Positions 31,920 through 42,988 of a stretch of 64,000 bases of DNA are shown here, one piece after another. The number at the start of each line of letters is the position of its first letter. Position 1 is the stretch's first letter. The DNA comes from Dromiciops gliroides (lineage: Eukaryota > Chordata > Mammalia > Microbiotheria > Microbiotheriidae): NCBI RefSeq assembly GCF_019393635.1, contig NC_057867.1:58484492-58548491 (forward strand), in the 5' to 3' direction. A model generated the notes under the pieces. The model was given only the letters and a program-made list of their open reading frames with translations. It was not told the origin of the DNA and made no database searches. Made by a program: the position numbers and the translations under genes.

Positions 31920-32060
31920 CCCTGTCGCTAAGGACGCACCCCGGTTGCTAGGGCCCGTCACAACACCCAGCATTCTTCGGTACTCCTGGGCAAGGCCCAA
32001 TGAGGGAGGAGGATATCTGTTGTCAAGAGACGCTTAGCAGTTGCTATGGCCCGGAAGGAA
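31920..32060. promoter_or_regulatory. Candidate TATA-less promoter with RFX-like and ETS-like motifs
   Basis: Three related words GTCGCTAAGG (31924-31933), GTTGCTAGGG (31944-31953) and GTTGCTATGG (32040-32049) resemble RFX X-box half-sites. The last is followed by the ETS core CCGGAAG (32051-32057). The position suits a minus-strand promoter for the GDI2-like gene, possibly bidirectional. X-box promoters are common in testis and ciliated cells. Motif-level evidence only. Confidence 0.4.
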
Positions 32061-32409
32061 TGGGGGAGGGTACATAGAGGAAATTTAATAAAAGTTGCTA
32101 ATTGATTATTAGAAACAATCCCCTCCCTGCACCACAGTGCCCTCTTTGGCTGGAGTGCAGCATCCATTCCCTTCTAAATTTCCATCTCCTTTCTCAGGCT
32201 TAGCACTGAGGGGATTGCTTCTGCTTAGATGCTTAGCCTGCACTTAGAGAAACTGCTAGCAGGTCAAACACCTGATGACCAAGGGCTAAACACAGAAAAA
32301 ACAGCCAAATATTTGGAAACCTGGAGTTTTGGACACTTGATTATCCCTCTAGCCCCTTACCCCTTAAATAAATAAAATTAAGACTCTATTACAATAGTTG
32401 AGAAGCAAT

Positions 32410-32535
32410 ATAGTGGAGAAAAGGCTGGCATGAGGACAACCTCATTTCAGAACCTGCCTCTGCCGCATCTTGGCCATTTGACCCTGGGCCCAGTCCCTTG
32501 AGCCCTCAGTGCTCCAGACAACAAAGCAGATAAGT
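32410..32535 (+). repeat. MIR fragment
   Basis: 'atatagtggagaaaaggctgg', 'tctgccgcatcttggccatttgaccctgggcccagtc'. Confidence 0.6.
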
Positions 32536-32828
32536 TCATCTGCCTCACCGAAGGGAGATTTTACACCTGGAGTTCCCTGAACTGTTGAAATTACAGGCCC
32601 TAGGTGCTCTCCTCAACCCCCTCCCCAACAAAATTAAGCAGCATTAATAAGTGAAAAGTACTAAAGGAGCAGGGTTTTGAGAGAAAAGAGTGCAGAGACA
32701 GCTAGTTCTATTCTCCAGTCCTTCAGTGTTACCAATAACCACTCAGTCCCTGCTTCAGTTTCTAGGTTTAAAGTGAAAAAGACTTCTTTCAAGTCAACAA
32801 TCTAAATTAGGTGCCTAAGTACCAGGCA

Positions 32829-34980
32829 GAGGCAGCTAGATGGCTCAGTGGGTAGAGCACTGTGCCTGGAGTCAGGAAGGCCTGAGTTCAAATCCAGCCT
32901 CAGACACTCACTAGCTGTGTGACCCTGGGCAAGTCACTCAACTTCTATTGCCTTAATCTGCAGGAAAAGGAAATGGCAAACCACCTCAGTATCTTTGCCA
33001 AGAAAACCCCATGGATACCACTGGCAAGCTATGGACCATGGGGTCATGAAGAGTCAGGCACAAGTGAACAACAGAAGTGCCAGACGCTGTGCTGTGTGCT
33101 CTGGGCAAGCAAAGAAAGGCAGAAAGAGTGCCTGCCCTCAGGGACCTTACAGTCTAACCAGTGAGACAACACACAGATGACTACATACCAACAGAGTAAA
33201 TGGGAGATCCTCCACATAAGGAAGGAACTAGCATTAAGGAGCACCAGGAAAGGAAGGATAAGGTACAGATAAGGAGGGAGAAAATTCCTGGATGGAGGAG
33301 GGCCAGTGATTTCACTCAGGTGCTAGAAACAGCAAGGAGGCCTTTGTCACAGGATCTCACTATTCTAATTCAGTGTCAATTCTGGGCAGTTTAGATTCAG
33401 TTTAAAGTCAGGCCCCCTGCTGGGCAAAAGGAGCCCCTCCCAGCTCCACCTCAGGCCCCCTGCTGGGCAAAGGGAACCCCTCCCAACCCTTCCTAAGGCC
33501 CCCCTGCTGGGCAATGGTAGTCCCCTTAGGGCCCCTGCTGGACAAAGTTAGCCCCCAAACCCTCCTAAGGACCCCTACTGGGCAAAGTCACACCCCAACC
33601 CCATCTCAGACCCCCTGTTGGTCAAAATCACCCCACCAACCACTCCTGAGGCCACATGCTGGGCAAAGTGAACTGACCACGCCACCTCAGGCCCCCTGAT
33701 GGACAAAGTGAGCCCTCCCAACCCCACCTCAGGCCCCCTGTTGGCCAAAGTCACCACCCCAATCCTTCCTCAGGCCCCCCTGCTGGGAAAAATCACCCCA
33801 CCACCCCCTCCTCAGGTTCCCCCCTCCTGGGCAAAGTTAGCTCCCTCAAACCCCTTCAGGATCCCCTGCTGGGCAAAGTGAGCCCTTCTAAGCCATCCTC
33901 AAACCCTCTACTGGGCAATGTTAGCCACCCTCCCCAACCCCTCCTCAGGCCCTTCTACTGGGCAAAGCCACTCCCAATCCATCCTCAGTCCTGCTACTTA
34001 GCAAGGTCACCCCCCAAATCTCCCAAGGCTCCCTGCTGTCCAAAATTAGCCCCCCAGCCCTTCCTCTAGCAACCTGCTAGGTAAAGTGAGCTCTTCCCCC
34101 CAACACCTCCCCTGCTGGACAAAGTCATCCCCTAGCCCCTCCTCAAGACCTATGCTGGACAAAGTTACCCTCCTAAGCAAAGTAAGTCCCCCTTAATTCC
34201 TGCTCAGACCCCACTTGCTAGGCAAAGTTAGACTCCCCAACCCTTCCTGAGGCCCCCTGCTGGTTAATGGTGGCCTCCTTAGGGCTCATGCTGGGCAGTT
34301 AGTCTCCCCAACACCCTTGAGGCTTCCTACTGAGCCACGTTTGCCCTCCCAACTGCTCATGAAGCCACTTTTGGGTAAAGTTAGTCCCATCAAAACCTCA
34401 AGCCCCACTGCTTGGCAAGTCACCCCTCCAAATTCCCCCCCAGGCCCTCTGCTGGATAAAGTTAGACCCCATACCTCCCTCAGGGCTCCTGGCTGAATAA
34501 ATTCCCTCCAACCCCTCCTCAGGCCCCCCTGCTGGGCAAACTACCCCCTAATACTCCTCAGGGCCACTGCTGGCCAAAGCTAGCCCCCTTAGGCCACTGT
34601 TGAGCAAAGTTAGCCCCCCCCCAACACTTCTGCAGGACCCTGCTGCTGGACAAAGTCACCCCCAACCCATCCTCAGGTCCCCTGCTGGGCAAAGTCACCC
34701 CCAACCCTACCTCAAACCCCTGTTTTCTAATGTAAGCCCTCCACCCCCTCATGCCTGTTGTCCCCACCACCAGCCTCAGGCCCTCCTGCTGGGCAAAGTT
34801 AGCACCCCAACCCCTCCACAGGCCCCATACTGGGTAGTCACCCCCAACCCACCTCTCAGGCCCCTGTTCTCTAACATAAGCCCCCCATACCCTTTACCGT
34901 TTGCTGGGCAAAGTTAGCCACACCCCCAAACCCTCCTCAGGCCCCTTGCTGGACAAAGTCATCCCTCCTCCACCCCCCCC
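32829..34980 (+). mobile_element. Composite SINE-VNTR element (copy 2, inverted to copy 1)
   Basis: A long-form SINE (32829-33077), then the same ~320-bp middle segment (33078-33406), then a ~40-bp-unit VNTR (33407-34980). The first 580 bp differ from the reverse complement of 18480-19052 by only a few substitutions and a short insertion ('aggta' near 33262), about 98% identical by eye. Both copies start exactly at the SINE 5' end, which argues for a transposing unit. The VNTR here is over three times longer than in copy 1. The 3' SINE tail and a TSD were not found. Confidence 0.75.
33407..34980 (+). repeat. ~40-bp VNTR (long array, ~1.57 kb)
   Basis: Units like ccccctgctgggcaaagtca + cccccaacccctcctcagg, spaced 31-44 bp, nearly 40 diverged copies. 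The plus strand is C-rich, the minus strand carries G-runs. The Pro-rich frames across it are artefacts. Confidence 0.95.
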
Positions 34981-35294
34981 ACCTTACTGAAATATCCAAG
35001 ATTTTTGAAACACAAGTTAATACTACAGTATTACAGTATTAATACAGTATTACTGAGGAGCCCAATTCTCCCAACTTAACAAAAGGGAGGAAGGACCTCC
35101 CTCTTCCCCAAAAGCTAAGGACAAAAAGTTCTGCCTGGGGAGGGGGCCATTCTTCAGGCCTTAGCCTGCCCAGACTCTGCCCCCTACAGACTCCCAGCCT
35201 CTCCCTATGACCTTCTCCGGAACCCTAAAGCCCCAGAGTCCTCATTCTGGGCCCCACTGGTTCCCTTTCAGGCCTGGAAAGGCCTTTGCATCTA

Positions 35295-35415
35295 CCTGAT
35301 GGCTAAACTTTCCTCTACATGTTGTCTCACCCATTCAGGTGTAAGCTTCTGGAGAGCAGGGAGCAGCTTTCCTATGGGCATCTCCAGCCCTTAACACAGT
35401 GTGACATCGAGTGGC
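35295..35415 (+). repeat. L2/MIR tail piece
   Basis: 'caggtgtaagcttctggagagcagggagcagctttcctatggg' and 'agcccttaacacagtgtgac' resemble the L2 end. Confidence 0.5.
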
Positions 35416-35757
35416 GTTTCATAAAGGCTTTTCCTGCCATTCATTCCTACACTAGCCCTCAGAAGTCTCATGTCCATGGCCATACAGCAGACTGGCTGGC
35501 TGGCCCCTAGGCTGCACCCTGGACTCAGGAGGCCCCAGTAACAATAAAGAACCAGAACAGAAGCAACAACTTGGAAAGGAAGAATAAGCTGATTCTGGTT
35601 AACTGTAAAGCAGCTGATCCGGCCCACCACTGGACAGCAGAGCACAAGGATCAGCAGTCAGCTACCATGGCAAAGGCCCAAGACAGGGACCACAGGGCTC
35701 ACCTCTGAGCTGCCTTGGCTGACCTATAAGCCCCTGGGGGATGGAGCCAGCAGCCTT

Positions 35758-36607
35758 GAGAGTGAAGGTGCTATCAGAGTGGCAAATATAACAAAAATGG
35801 AAAATACTGGATGTTGAAGGGGATGTGGGAAAGCTGGGACGCTAATCCACTGTTGGTGGAGTTTTGAAGAGATCCAACCATTCTGGAGAGCAATTTGGAA
35901 CTATGCCCAAAGGGCTGTAAAACCGTGCATACTGCTTGGTCCAGCAATACCACTGCTGGGTGTATATCCCAAAAACATCCCCAAAAGAGAAAAAAGACCT
36001 ATTTGTACAAAAACATTTATAGCAGCTCTTTTATGGTGACTAAGAATTGGAAATCAAAAGAATGCCCATCAATTGGGAAATCGCTAAACAAGCTGTGGTA
36101 TATAATGGTGATGGAATATGATTGTATTATAAGAAATGACAAGCAGGATAATTTCTGAAAGGCCTGGAAAGACTTGTATGAACTGATGCATAGTGAAGTG
36201 AGCAGAACCTGGAGAACACTGTTCACAGGGACAGCAATATTGTTTGATGAAGAACTGTGCATGACTTAACTATTCTCAACAATACAATGATCCAAGACAA
36301 TTCCAAAGGACTATTGATGAAACATACTATCCACTTCCAAAGAAGGAACTGATATTGATTGAACACAGACTGAAGCATGCTATTTTTCACTTTCTTTCAT
36401 TTTTTCTTTTATTCAAGTTTTGTTGTACAAAATTACTAATATGGTAATGTTTTACATAATTGCACATGTATAACCTACATCTGATTGCTTACCACCTCAG
36501 GTAGGGGGGAGGGGAGTGAGGAAAGGAGGGATAAAAAGTAGAACTCCAAACTAAAACTAAAATTGTTTATTATTTTTTTAAAAAGAAAGAGAGTAAAGGT
36601 GCCACCA
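35758..36607 (+). mobile_element. 5'-truncated L1 with target-site duplication
   Basis: The end of ORF2 plus 3' UTR of a marsupial L1 (35777-36588): 'ggatgttgaaggggatgtgggaaagctggg', 'ccagcaataccactgctggg' and 'gaactgatgcatagtgaagtgagcagaacc', ending in an A-rich tail. It is flanked by GAGAGTGAAGGTGCTATCA (35758-35776) and GAGAGTAAAGGTGCCACCA (36589-36607), a 19-bp duplication with three differences. The related module near 48345 lacks the L1, with the site intact. Confidence 0.93.
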
Positions 36608-37720
36608 TAAGCAGATATGGTAGGGGAGGGACACCGAGGAGAAAGGGGGGACCTAGAGGGATGGTGAGGTCAAGCTAGGTCAAAGGTCTGACTGGGAGCT
36701 GCTGGGATGGTAGAAGAATCAGGAAAAGAGGACAAGCCAATCAAAAGTGGAGAGGATGCTGCAGACAACCCTGAACTCCTGTTCAGAGCTGGACTCCTCA
36801 TCGTCCCTTCCTTGGAGGGCGATGGGGATTGGGGACAAGTGAGGCTTTTAGGGGGGCTAGTGCTGTGACATCCTTGAACCACATTGGAGGGGGGGTCAGA
36901 TGATCTAGGAAGAGACAGAGGGTTAGATCTCATGGGAGGAATGGAATAAATCTCTGATGTCACATTGGTGTCTGTAGTGGACCCTTCTGACCAAGTATCA
37001 GAACTGATCATTAATGAAGTCAGGGCCTTTGTGGGGAAGGGGCAGGAGGGCAGCCCCTCCCCCAAAGACCCAGAGGACAGAATTTGAAGCGTGAGGGAGA
37101 AATTCTCATTTGGACAAAAGAAAGGGCCACCTTGACCCCGACGAGGCTCCTGGGGTGATGGCCAAGCTGCCACAGCTCAGAGTCATCAGGAAGAGAATCC
37201 AGGGACAGGCCTGGACTCACAAACATCTGAATTCCAAACTCCCTCCCCACACAGGGCCGCCCCAGCCCTTCACCTGCTCTGACTCTGGGCACACCTGCCC
37301 TCCTACCAGCTGTCCTCTCCCCAAAGGGCATGAGGGGGTGAGGGGCCCTGGGGTCTCTTGTCAGCTCTGCTGCTAAGTGGCACTGGTCCCTTGTCTGGGC
37401 CTCAGTGTCCTCCCCTGTAAGATGGGAAGGGACCTTTATTGTGGAAGGGACCCCTGCAACATTCTGGTGAAGCCCACGGCGCCCTTCCCTGAACATTCTG
37501 GAGCAATGGAAGGCAATGCTCAATGTTAGTTAGTACGTAGGGAATGTAAACATGGTGTGTTTTCCATCCAATGTCCCAGAGTAAGAACTCTGGACTGGGT
37601 GGTCTTGGAAAAGCTGATTCAGCTCTGAGCATGTCTGACTCTAGTCAGTGGGATGAGAAGGCAGACATGAATGAGCCAAGGAGGGCCCAGGAAGCTCTGC
37701 TTCATCCTGTGCTGTGTCCC

Positions 37721-37830
37721 TTACACACGCACACACGTGCACACATGCACATATACACATGTGTGCACACACGTGAGTATACACACACAAGTGCATGCAC
37801 ACACACATACACACCACTTGTAAAATGCAC
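37721..37830. repeat. Interrupted (CA)n microsatellite
   Basis: acacacgcacacacgtgcac words just before the decayed exon copy of module 1. Confidence 0.9.
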
Positions 37831-37837
37831 ATAAATG

Positions 37838-37919
37838 ATCGTGAAGGGGACCAGGTGTGAGAGTGGGATGGATCAGGAAAAGGATTTGGGGGAAATGATG
37901 CTCTACTGGAAGTGTGCCA
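37838..37919 (+). pseudogene. Decayed exon-like copy, module 1
   Basis: ATCGTGAAG...TGTGAGAGTGGGATGGATCAGGA aligns with the 93-nt segments of modules 2-5. The pyrimidine tract and AG are gone, replaced by a (CA)n run, and the donor position reads gtcaga. It remains open in phase 0. Confidence 0.45.
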
Positions 37920-38329
37920 GTCAGAGGGTCTCTCTCTCTCTGAGGGCGTGATTGCCAGTGCCTGTGGAAGGTCTTTGGGGAAGGGAGAAAGTGCCTGGGA
38001 TCTGGAGTCACAGGTCAGGAGATTCATGATTTGGGGTAGGGGCACTGCTACAGACACAACTCAGGCCCACAAGGTCAGAGATTTTCTCCCACAAGTTCCC
38101 TTCTAAGGGTGCATAGTTCAAGCCTCTCAGTGTACAGATGAGCCTGAGAACGAGAAGAGGGAAAATCTCCATTTTCTCTGGGTCACCGAGGTATTAAATG
38201 GCAAGGTCACAATTTGAACACAGGCTCAAGCACTCCCAAGCCAGCAAGCTCTTGCCAAGGATGACATCACTCATTCCATGGTCTGGGAAATAATTCCGTC
38301 AATTGTTACATCAGAGGAGGAAAAGAAGG

Positions 38330-39090
38330 GGGAAAGAGGAAGGAAAGGGAAAGGAGAGGAGGAAAGAGAAGGAGAAGAAAAGTGGGGTGGGGAGGGGAAG
38401 AAAGGGAGGGAGAAAGAAGGGAGAATCGGGGAGGGGAAAGGAGGGCTGGAGAGATGGAGGAGAGAAAGAAAGGACAACAGAGGGAGGGGAAGGGTGGTGT
38501 GGGGAGATGAAGAAAGAGGAAGGGAGGGCAAAGAAAACATAAAGAAGAGGAAAGAGAGAGGAGAGGAACATAAGATCATAAATTAAAGATGGAAGAGAGC
38601 TCAGAGACCTTCTAGTCCAAATCCCGCCTGTTATAAAAGACAGAAAAGAGGCCCAAGAAAATTAAACGACTTGGCCAGGATCACACAGGTAGGAGAAGCC
38701 AAAGATGGGATTTGAACTCAGGTCCTCTGACTTCAGAGCCTCTGCTTTTTCCATTCTGGGACTCTCTGCCTCCTCTGATCCCTAAGAGGAAAAGGGAGGG
38801 GAAAAGTCAGGAAAGGGCTGGGGAGAGGGAGGAAGCAGAGGAGAGAAAGGGTGGGGAGAAAGCCTGAGAGGGGAGGGGGAAGGAGGAGGAGGGAGAAGGG
38901 AGGGGGAGGAGAAGGCCTGAGAAGGGAGGGGGCGAAGAAGGCCTGAGAGGGGAGGGGGAGGAGGGCTGAGAGAAGAGGGGGAGGAGGGGGAATGAGAGGA
39001 GAAGACCTGAGAGGGGAGGGGGAGGAGAAGGCCTAAGAGAGGAGGGGGAGGAGGGGGAGGGAGAGGAGAAGGCCTGAGAGGAGAAGGGGA
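38330..39090. repeat. Polypurine (GGGAGA)n tracts around an MIR piece
   Basis: Plus-strand purine stretches at 38315-38575 and 38790-39095 with GGAGGGGGAGGAG units, separated by an antisense MIR piece (38590-38765, 'gggatttgaactcaggtcctctgac'). Confidence 0.9.
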
Positions 39091-39099
39091 GGAGATAAT

Positions 39100-39620
39100 A
39101 AGATCATAAACTTGGAACTGGAAAGGGTCTTCCTTCTTTTATAGGAGATGAAACTGAAACCCAGGAAAGTTAAAGTGCTGTCCCAGGGATGATACAGGTA
39201 GTCAAATCAAAGACAGGATTTGAACCCAATCCTCGGACTCCCAAGACTCTGCTCTTTCCTGTAGGGAAACTACCATCTCCTACATAAGAGGAGTGAAAGG
39301 GCCGGGGAGAAGAGGAGAGGGCTGGGAGAAAGGGCTAAGAGGGAAGTGGAGGTGAGGACCTGGAGGAGGAGGAGGAGGAGAGGGAAAGGGACAGAAGAGG
39401 GGGCAGGAAGAAGACAGGAGGGGAGTGAAAAGGCAGTGAGAAGAAAGGATGGGTTTGAGGAGGAAAGAAGGTGATGAGGAACAAAGGAAGACAATGAAGG
39501 GGAGAAAAGGCAGATGTCTACAAAGGAGGAGAGAGACCAGTCTGAGAACAGGTGGGAGAGGAAGGGAGAAGAGCAGGGGAGGGCAGAGAGAAGGGAGGCA
39601 GGAGAAGGCACAGGCTGAGC
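39100..39620. repeat. MIR piece and further polypurine tract, module 2
   Basis: 39105-39265 repeats the antisense MIR arrangement ('aggatttgaacccaatcctcggactcc'), followed by purine-rich DNA to about 39620. Confidence 0.8.
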
Positions 39621-39707
39621 AGAGAAGTTTACACAAGAACCTGAACACCTCCAGGGCTCTGACCCTGTGGGGAGGGACTGTTGGGAGCTTGTCTCCTTCC
39701 TTTCTAG

Positions 39708-39734
39708 GCTACAATTTGGGAGAGGAAAGAAGAG
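39708..39734 (+). CDS. Candidate 27-nt microexon, module 2
   Basis: CTCCTTCCTTTCTAG precedes it and GTGAGC follows. The 27 nt are open in phase 0 and encode ATIWERKEE. The same structure recurs in module 3. Exon status is inferred from paired splice signals only. Confidence 0.3.
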
Positions 39735-40270
39735 GTGAGCATGAAGGTGACAGCAAAGGACCGTGGTGGCCTGGAGAACCTGGCCAGGTAAGGAGAAGGA
39801 AGGCTCACCAATCAGAGGTCAGGGTGACAGGGCTGGGCCCAGGTGCAGGCCCACATGGATAAACACCTGACATCCAACCCCCCCTCCCCACACAAGGGGC
39901 TGCCCCAGGCCTTCACCTGCTCTGACTGTGGGCACACCTCCCCCACAACCAGCTGTCCTCCTCCTGGCGTGTGATATAGCAAGCAGCCTCCCTCAGCATA
40001 TTATGGGTTCTAGTGTCACCTCTGCTGCTGTCACTGGCCCTTTCTCTGGGCCTCGGTGTCCTCCCTAGAAAAGGAGGGCACTGGGCCAGTTGGGATCTAA
40101 AGGGCCCTTCAGCTCTGACAGCCCAGGATTCTAGGAAAGGCTGAGGCTCAGGCAGGGCAGAGAGAGTGCAGAGATGATGAAGTCAAGGGGAGGAAGGCCC
40201 AGGGACCACCTGGCTTTGCTTCCTGCCATGGCCACATTCCTAACTCTGATCCCAACTATTTTTCCCCCAG

Positions 40271-40363
40271 GTCCTGAAGGAAGTGAAACCTGAGAGTGGG
40301 ATGGATCAGGAAACAATCCATTGGGAAAACATCTCCAAAGGCAGCTCTACTGAAGCGGTGTTA
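40271..40363 (+). CDS. Candidate 93-nt exon, module 2
   Basis: Preceded by a pyrimidine tract ending TTTTTCCCCCAG and followed by GTAAAGT. 31 codons are open in phase 0: it starts VLKEVKPESGMDQE, passes WENISKGSS and ends EAVL. VKPE fits a sumoylation consensus. No known family recognised. Confidence 0.35.
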
Positions 40364-40399
40364 GTAAAGTCATCTCTGTTTCTGCAAAGGGCACAATTG

Positions 40400-40700
40400 C
40401 TTGTATGTGTGGAGGGCAGCATGGTGAGGTAGAAAGCATACAGAAGGCACTAGGGCTCACAGGCCCTGGGTTCAATTCCCAGTTTTGCCCCTAAAATACC
40501 TGTGTGACTTTGGGCAAATTGTTTCTCCTCTCCGGGCCTCAGTTTCTTCATTTGCAAAGTTAGGGATGGAGAGGCAGAGTAAGATACCGAATAAAGCAAC
40601 AGTCCTTGGATCAAGACATGATCTGGATTCAAAAGTCTGTCTCTGACATGTGCTGCCTTTGTGACTTTGGACAGGGGATTTCACCTTTCACCTTCCCCAA
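40400..40700 (+). repeat. MIR pieces after module-2 exon
   Basis: 'gcagcatggtgaggtagaaagcat', 'ggttcaattcccagttttgcccc', 'gtgtgactttgggcaaattgtttctc', 'cctcagtttcttcatttgcaaag'. A second copy head starts near 40595. Confidence 0.7.
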
Positions 40701-41059
40701 GCTACACTCTTGGCATTTAAATAACAGTTATATTGCAAAGCTTCATAGACTGAGGGGTGAAATTCTAAGCTTGAGCCCTCCCCTTCTCTCAAAAAATAGT
40801 CCCCAAAATAAAAGAGTTGGACAAGAGGAGGCTTCCAAGATTTATTCTGGCCCAAATCCCTTAATCCTGAACATTCCTGATTTTTCTTTTACAGATGAGG
40901 AAACTAAGCCAGGAGGGCTAAGGTCTCAATTACATGGACATTAATTCAGTGGCAGAGCCACCATTGGAACACAGGATCTCTGACCTCTATGGTAGAAAAC
41001 TGGTGCCAAAGACAACATTTCTGTTTCCAAGGCCTGTGGAACAATCCCACTAACTTTGA

Positions 41060-41660
41060 TAGCAAAGTGGGAGGGAAGGGAGGGAAGGAAGGGGGAGAAG
41101 GGAAGGGGGAGAGGATGAGGGATAATGAAAAGGGTAGGAGAGGGAGAAGAAAAGAAGAGAAAGGGTAAGCTGAAGGAGCATATCCCAGGGTCACACACTA
41201 AGAGCTGGAAGGGCCCTCAGAGGCCATGGAGTCCAACCCTCTCTTTTGACAGAAATTCAAGTGGAAGAAGCCCAGGAAATGTTAGTGATCTTTCCACCAG
41301 GGAAGGTAACATACACTAGGGAAGAAGACGGAGGGAGAATGGGTTGGGGAAAAGAGAAAGTTGGTGGAGGGAGTGAAGAGGACAGATAGGGAAGGAGAGG
41401 GAATGGTGGGGGAAGAGAGTTTGGGGGCGAGCATAGAGAAGAAAGCAAGGCAAAAAAAATGAAGAGAAAAAAGATGGGTTTCGGGAGAAAAGTAAAGTGT
41501 ATGAGAGAGAGATGGAGGTGAGAAAAGAGTAAAAAGGGGGAGGCCTAACAGGAGATGGAGAGACCAAAGAAGAGCTGAGGCTAAGGAGATGAGGGAGAAA
41601 GAAGGAGAAAAATACAGGGGAGGAAAGAAGAGAGACTAAGGGATAAGTTAAGGTAGAGAG
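41060..41660. repeat. Polypurine tracts and MIR piece, module 3
   Basis: Purine runs at 41068-41165 and 41310-41660 flank an antisense MIR relic at 41190-41300 ('agagctggaagggccctcagaggccatgg'). Confidence 0.85.
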
Positions 41661-41779
41661 AGGAGAGGGTGGGGCAGGGTATAACAGACAAGAGGCTGGA
41701 GAGCTCCAGGGTTCTGACCCCTACAACATACTATCCCTATGGGGAGGGACTGTTGTGAAGTTGTCTCTTTCCTTTCTAG

Positions 41780-41806
41780 ATTCCAGACTGGGAGAGGAAA
41801 AAAGAG
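41780..41806 (+). CDS. Candidate 27-nt microexon, module 3
   Basis: CTCTTTCCTTTCTAG precedes it and GTGAGC follows. It encodes IPDWERKKE in phase 0. Compared with module 2 the changes are mostly replacement, but splice signals and length are unchanged. Confidence 0.3.
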
Positions 41807-42306
41807 GTGAGCATGGCTTAGAGATGAGTGAAAAGGGGCGTGGTGGCCTGGGGAATCTGGCTAGGTAAGGAAAAAGAATAGGGGCAAGCCTGCATGAATA
41901 AACACTGGAATTCCAACCCCCACCATTCATAAGGGGCTGCCCCTACCTTTCTCTTGCTCTGACTCTGGGCACACCTGTCCTCCCACCAGCTGTCCTCCCC
42001 TGGCCTGTGAAAAAGTACAAGTAGCCTCCCTACCCAGATTAGAATACTCAGGACCCCTGGGTTCTAGTGTCAGCTCTGCTGCTAACTGTCACTGTCATCC
42101 CCTGGAAAAGGAGGGCACTGGGCCAGTTGGGATCTAAAGGGCCCTTCAGCTCTGACAGCCCGGGATTCTAGGAGAGGCTGAGTCTCAGGCAGGGCAGAGA
42201 GAGTGCAGAGATGATGAAGCCAAGGGCAGGAAGGCCCAGGGACCACCTGGCTTTGCTTCCTGCCATGGCCACATTCCTAACTCTAATCCCGACTATCTTT
42301 CCCTAG

Positions 42307-42399
42307 ATCCTGAAGGAAGTGAAGCCTGAGCCTGGGATGGATCAGGAAATAATCGATTGGGAAAACATCTCCAAAGGCAGCTCTACTGAAGCTGTGTTA
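42307..42399 (+). CDS. Candidate 93-nt exon, module 3
   Basis: CTATCTTTCCCTAG precedes it and GTAAAGT follows. 31 open codons in phase 0: ILKEVKPEPGMDQE, then IDWENISKGSSTEAVL. With the microexon 500 bp upstream, both phase 0, a joined product would read in frame. Role unknown. Confidence 0.37.
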
Positions 42400-42421
42400 G
42401 TAAAGTCATCTCTATCTATGC

Positions 42422-42974
42422 AAAGTGTAAAGAATTAATTGTTATTTGAGGTTTTTATGCCTCAGCATGCACTGGCCTGGGGCTCTGCAAACTGCAGGGT
42501 GCTCCACCCACTGGTTGTAGCCGCTGCCAGGGCTCTGGCACCTCACGTCATCACCACTCGCCGATGCCTACATGGGCCTGGCAAAATTATAATGATTGGA
42601 AGCCTAGTGAGGGCAGTCATGTGACTGTCAGAGCAGCCATCCCATTGGCTGGGACTGTGTGGGGTGTTTCTAGGTTTGGGGGAGGAGAATTGGGCATTCT
42701 AGGTGGAAGCTGGAAAGCGACAGGCGTTCTGCTGCGTATTTTCAGCTGATTCCTGGGCGCTGGTATTTTTTCAGGTATTATAATTTCCCTTTCCCCATTT
42801 TATTTCCTTTCCCTTGATCCTACTGATCCTGTTTGTGTGTGTTTTTTAAGTTCATTCTTGTTAAAATAAATCTTGTTCTGTTTTGAGGGAGGTTACCGGT
42901 TTCCTTCCTTGCCCCAATATTGCGGAGAGCCGCTTAACTAGCACTCCTCAATTAAAAATTGGTCCCCACAAAAG
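42422..42974 (+). mobile_element. Solo LTR with 4-bp TSD, inside module 3
   Basis: A 545-bp segment (42426-42970) begins TGTAAAGAAT and ends GTCCCCACA. AAAG flanks both sides (42422-42425, 42971-42974). AATAAA at 42865-42870 fits an R-U5 region. The uninterrupted empty site is visible in module 2 (ctgcaaagggcacaattg). No internal viral genes. Confidence 0.88.
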
Positions 42975-42988
42975 AGCACAATTGTTTG

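Noticed and set aside
33514..34917. Pro/Leu/Lys repeat frames in the long VNTR
   Set aside because: Repeat artefacts; unit spacing of 31-44 bp breaks the frame repeatedly.
18004..34980. GC-rich tandem repeats as part of the marsupial X-inactivation RNA (Rsx)
   Set aside because: Rsx is known for tandem GC-rich repeats, but these arrays are in inverted orientation, attached to SINEs and bracketed by a TSD in one copy. I also see no Rsx neighbour genes. Aligning to Rsx would settle it.
33407..34980. CRISPR-like repeat-spacer array
   Set aside because: Units are diverged and contiguous with no unique spacers, and the genome is a mammal's.
36670..37523. Two 167-codon minus-strand frames in module 1
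   Set aside because: The matching region of module 5 (48.4-49.0 kb) has several stops in the same frame, so coding constraint is unlikely.
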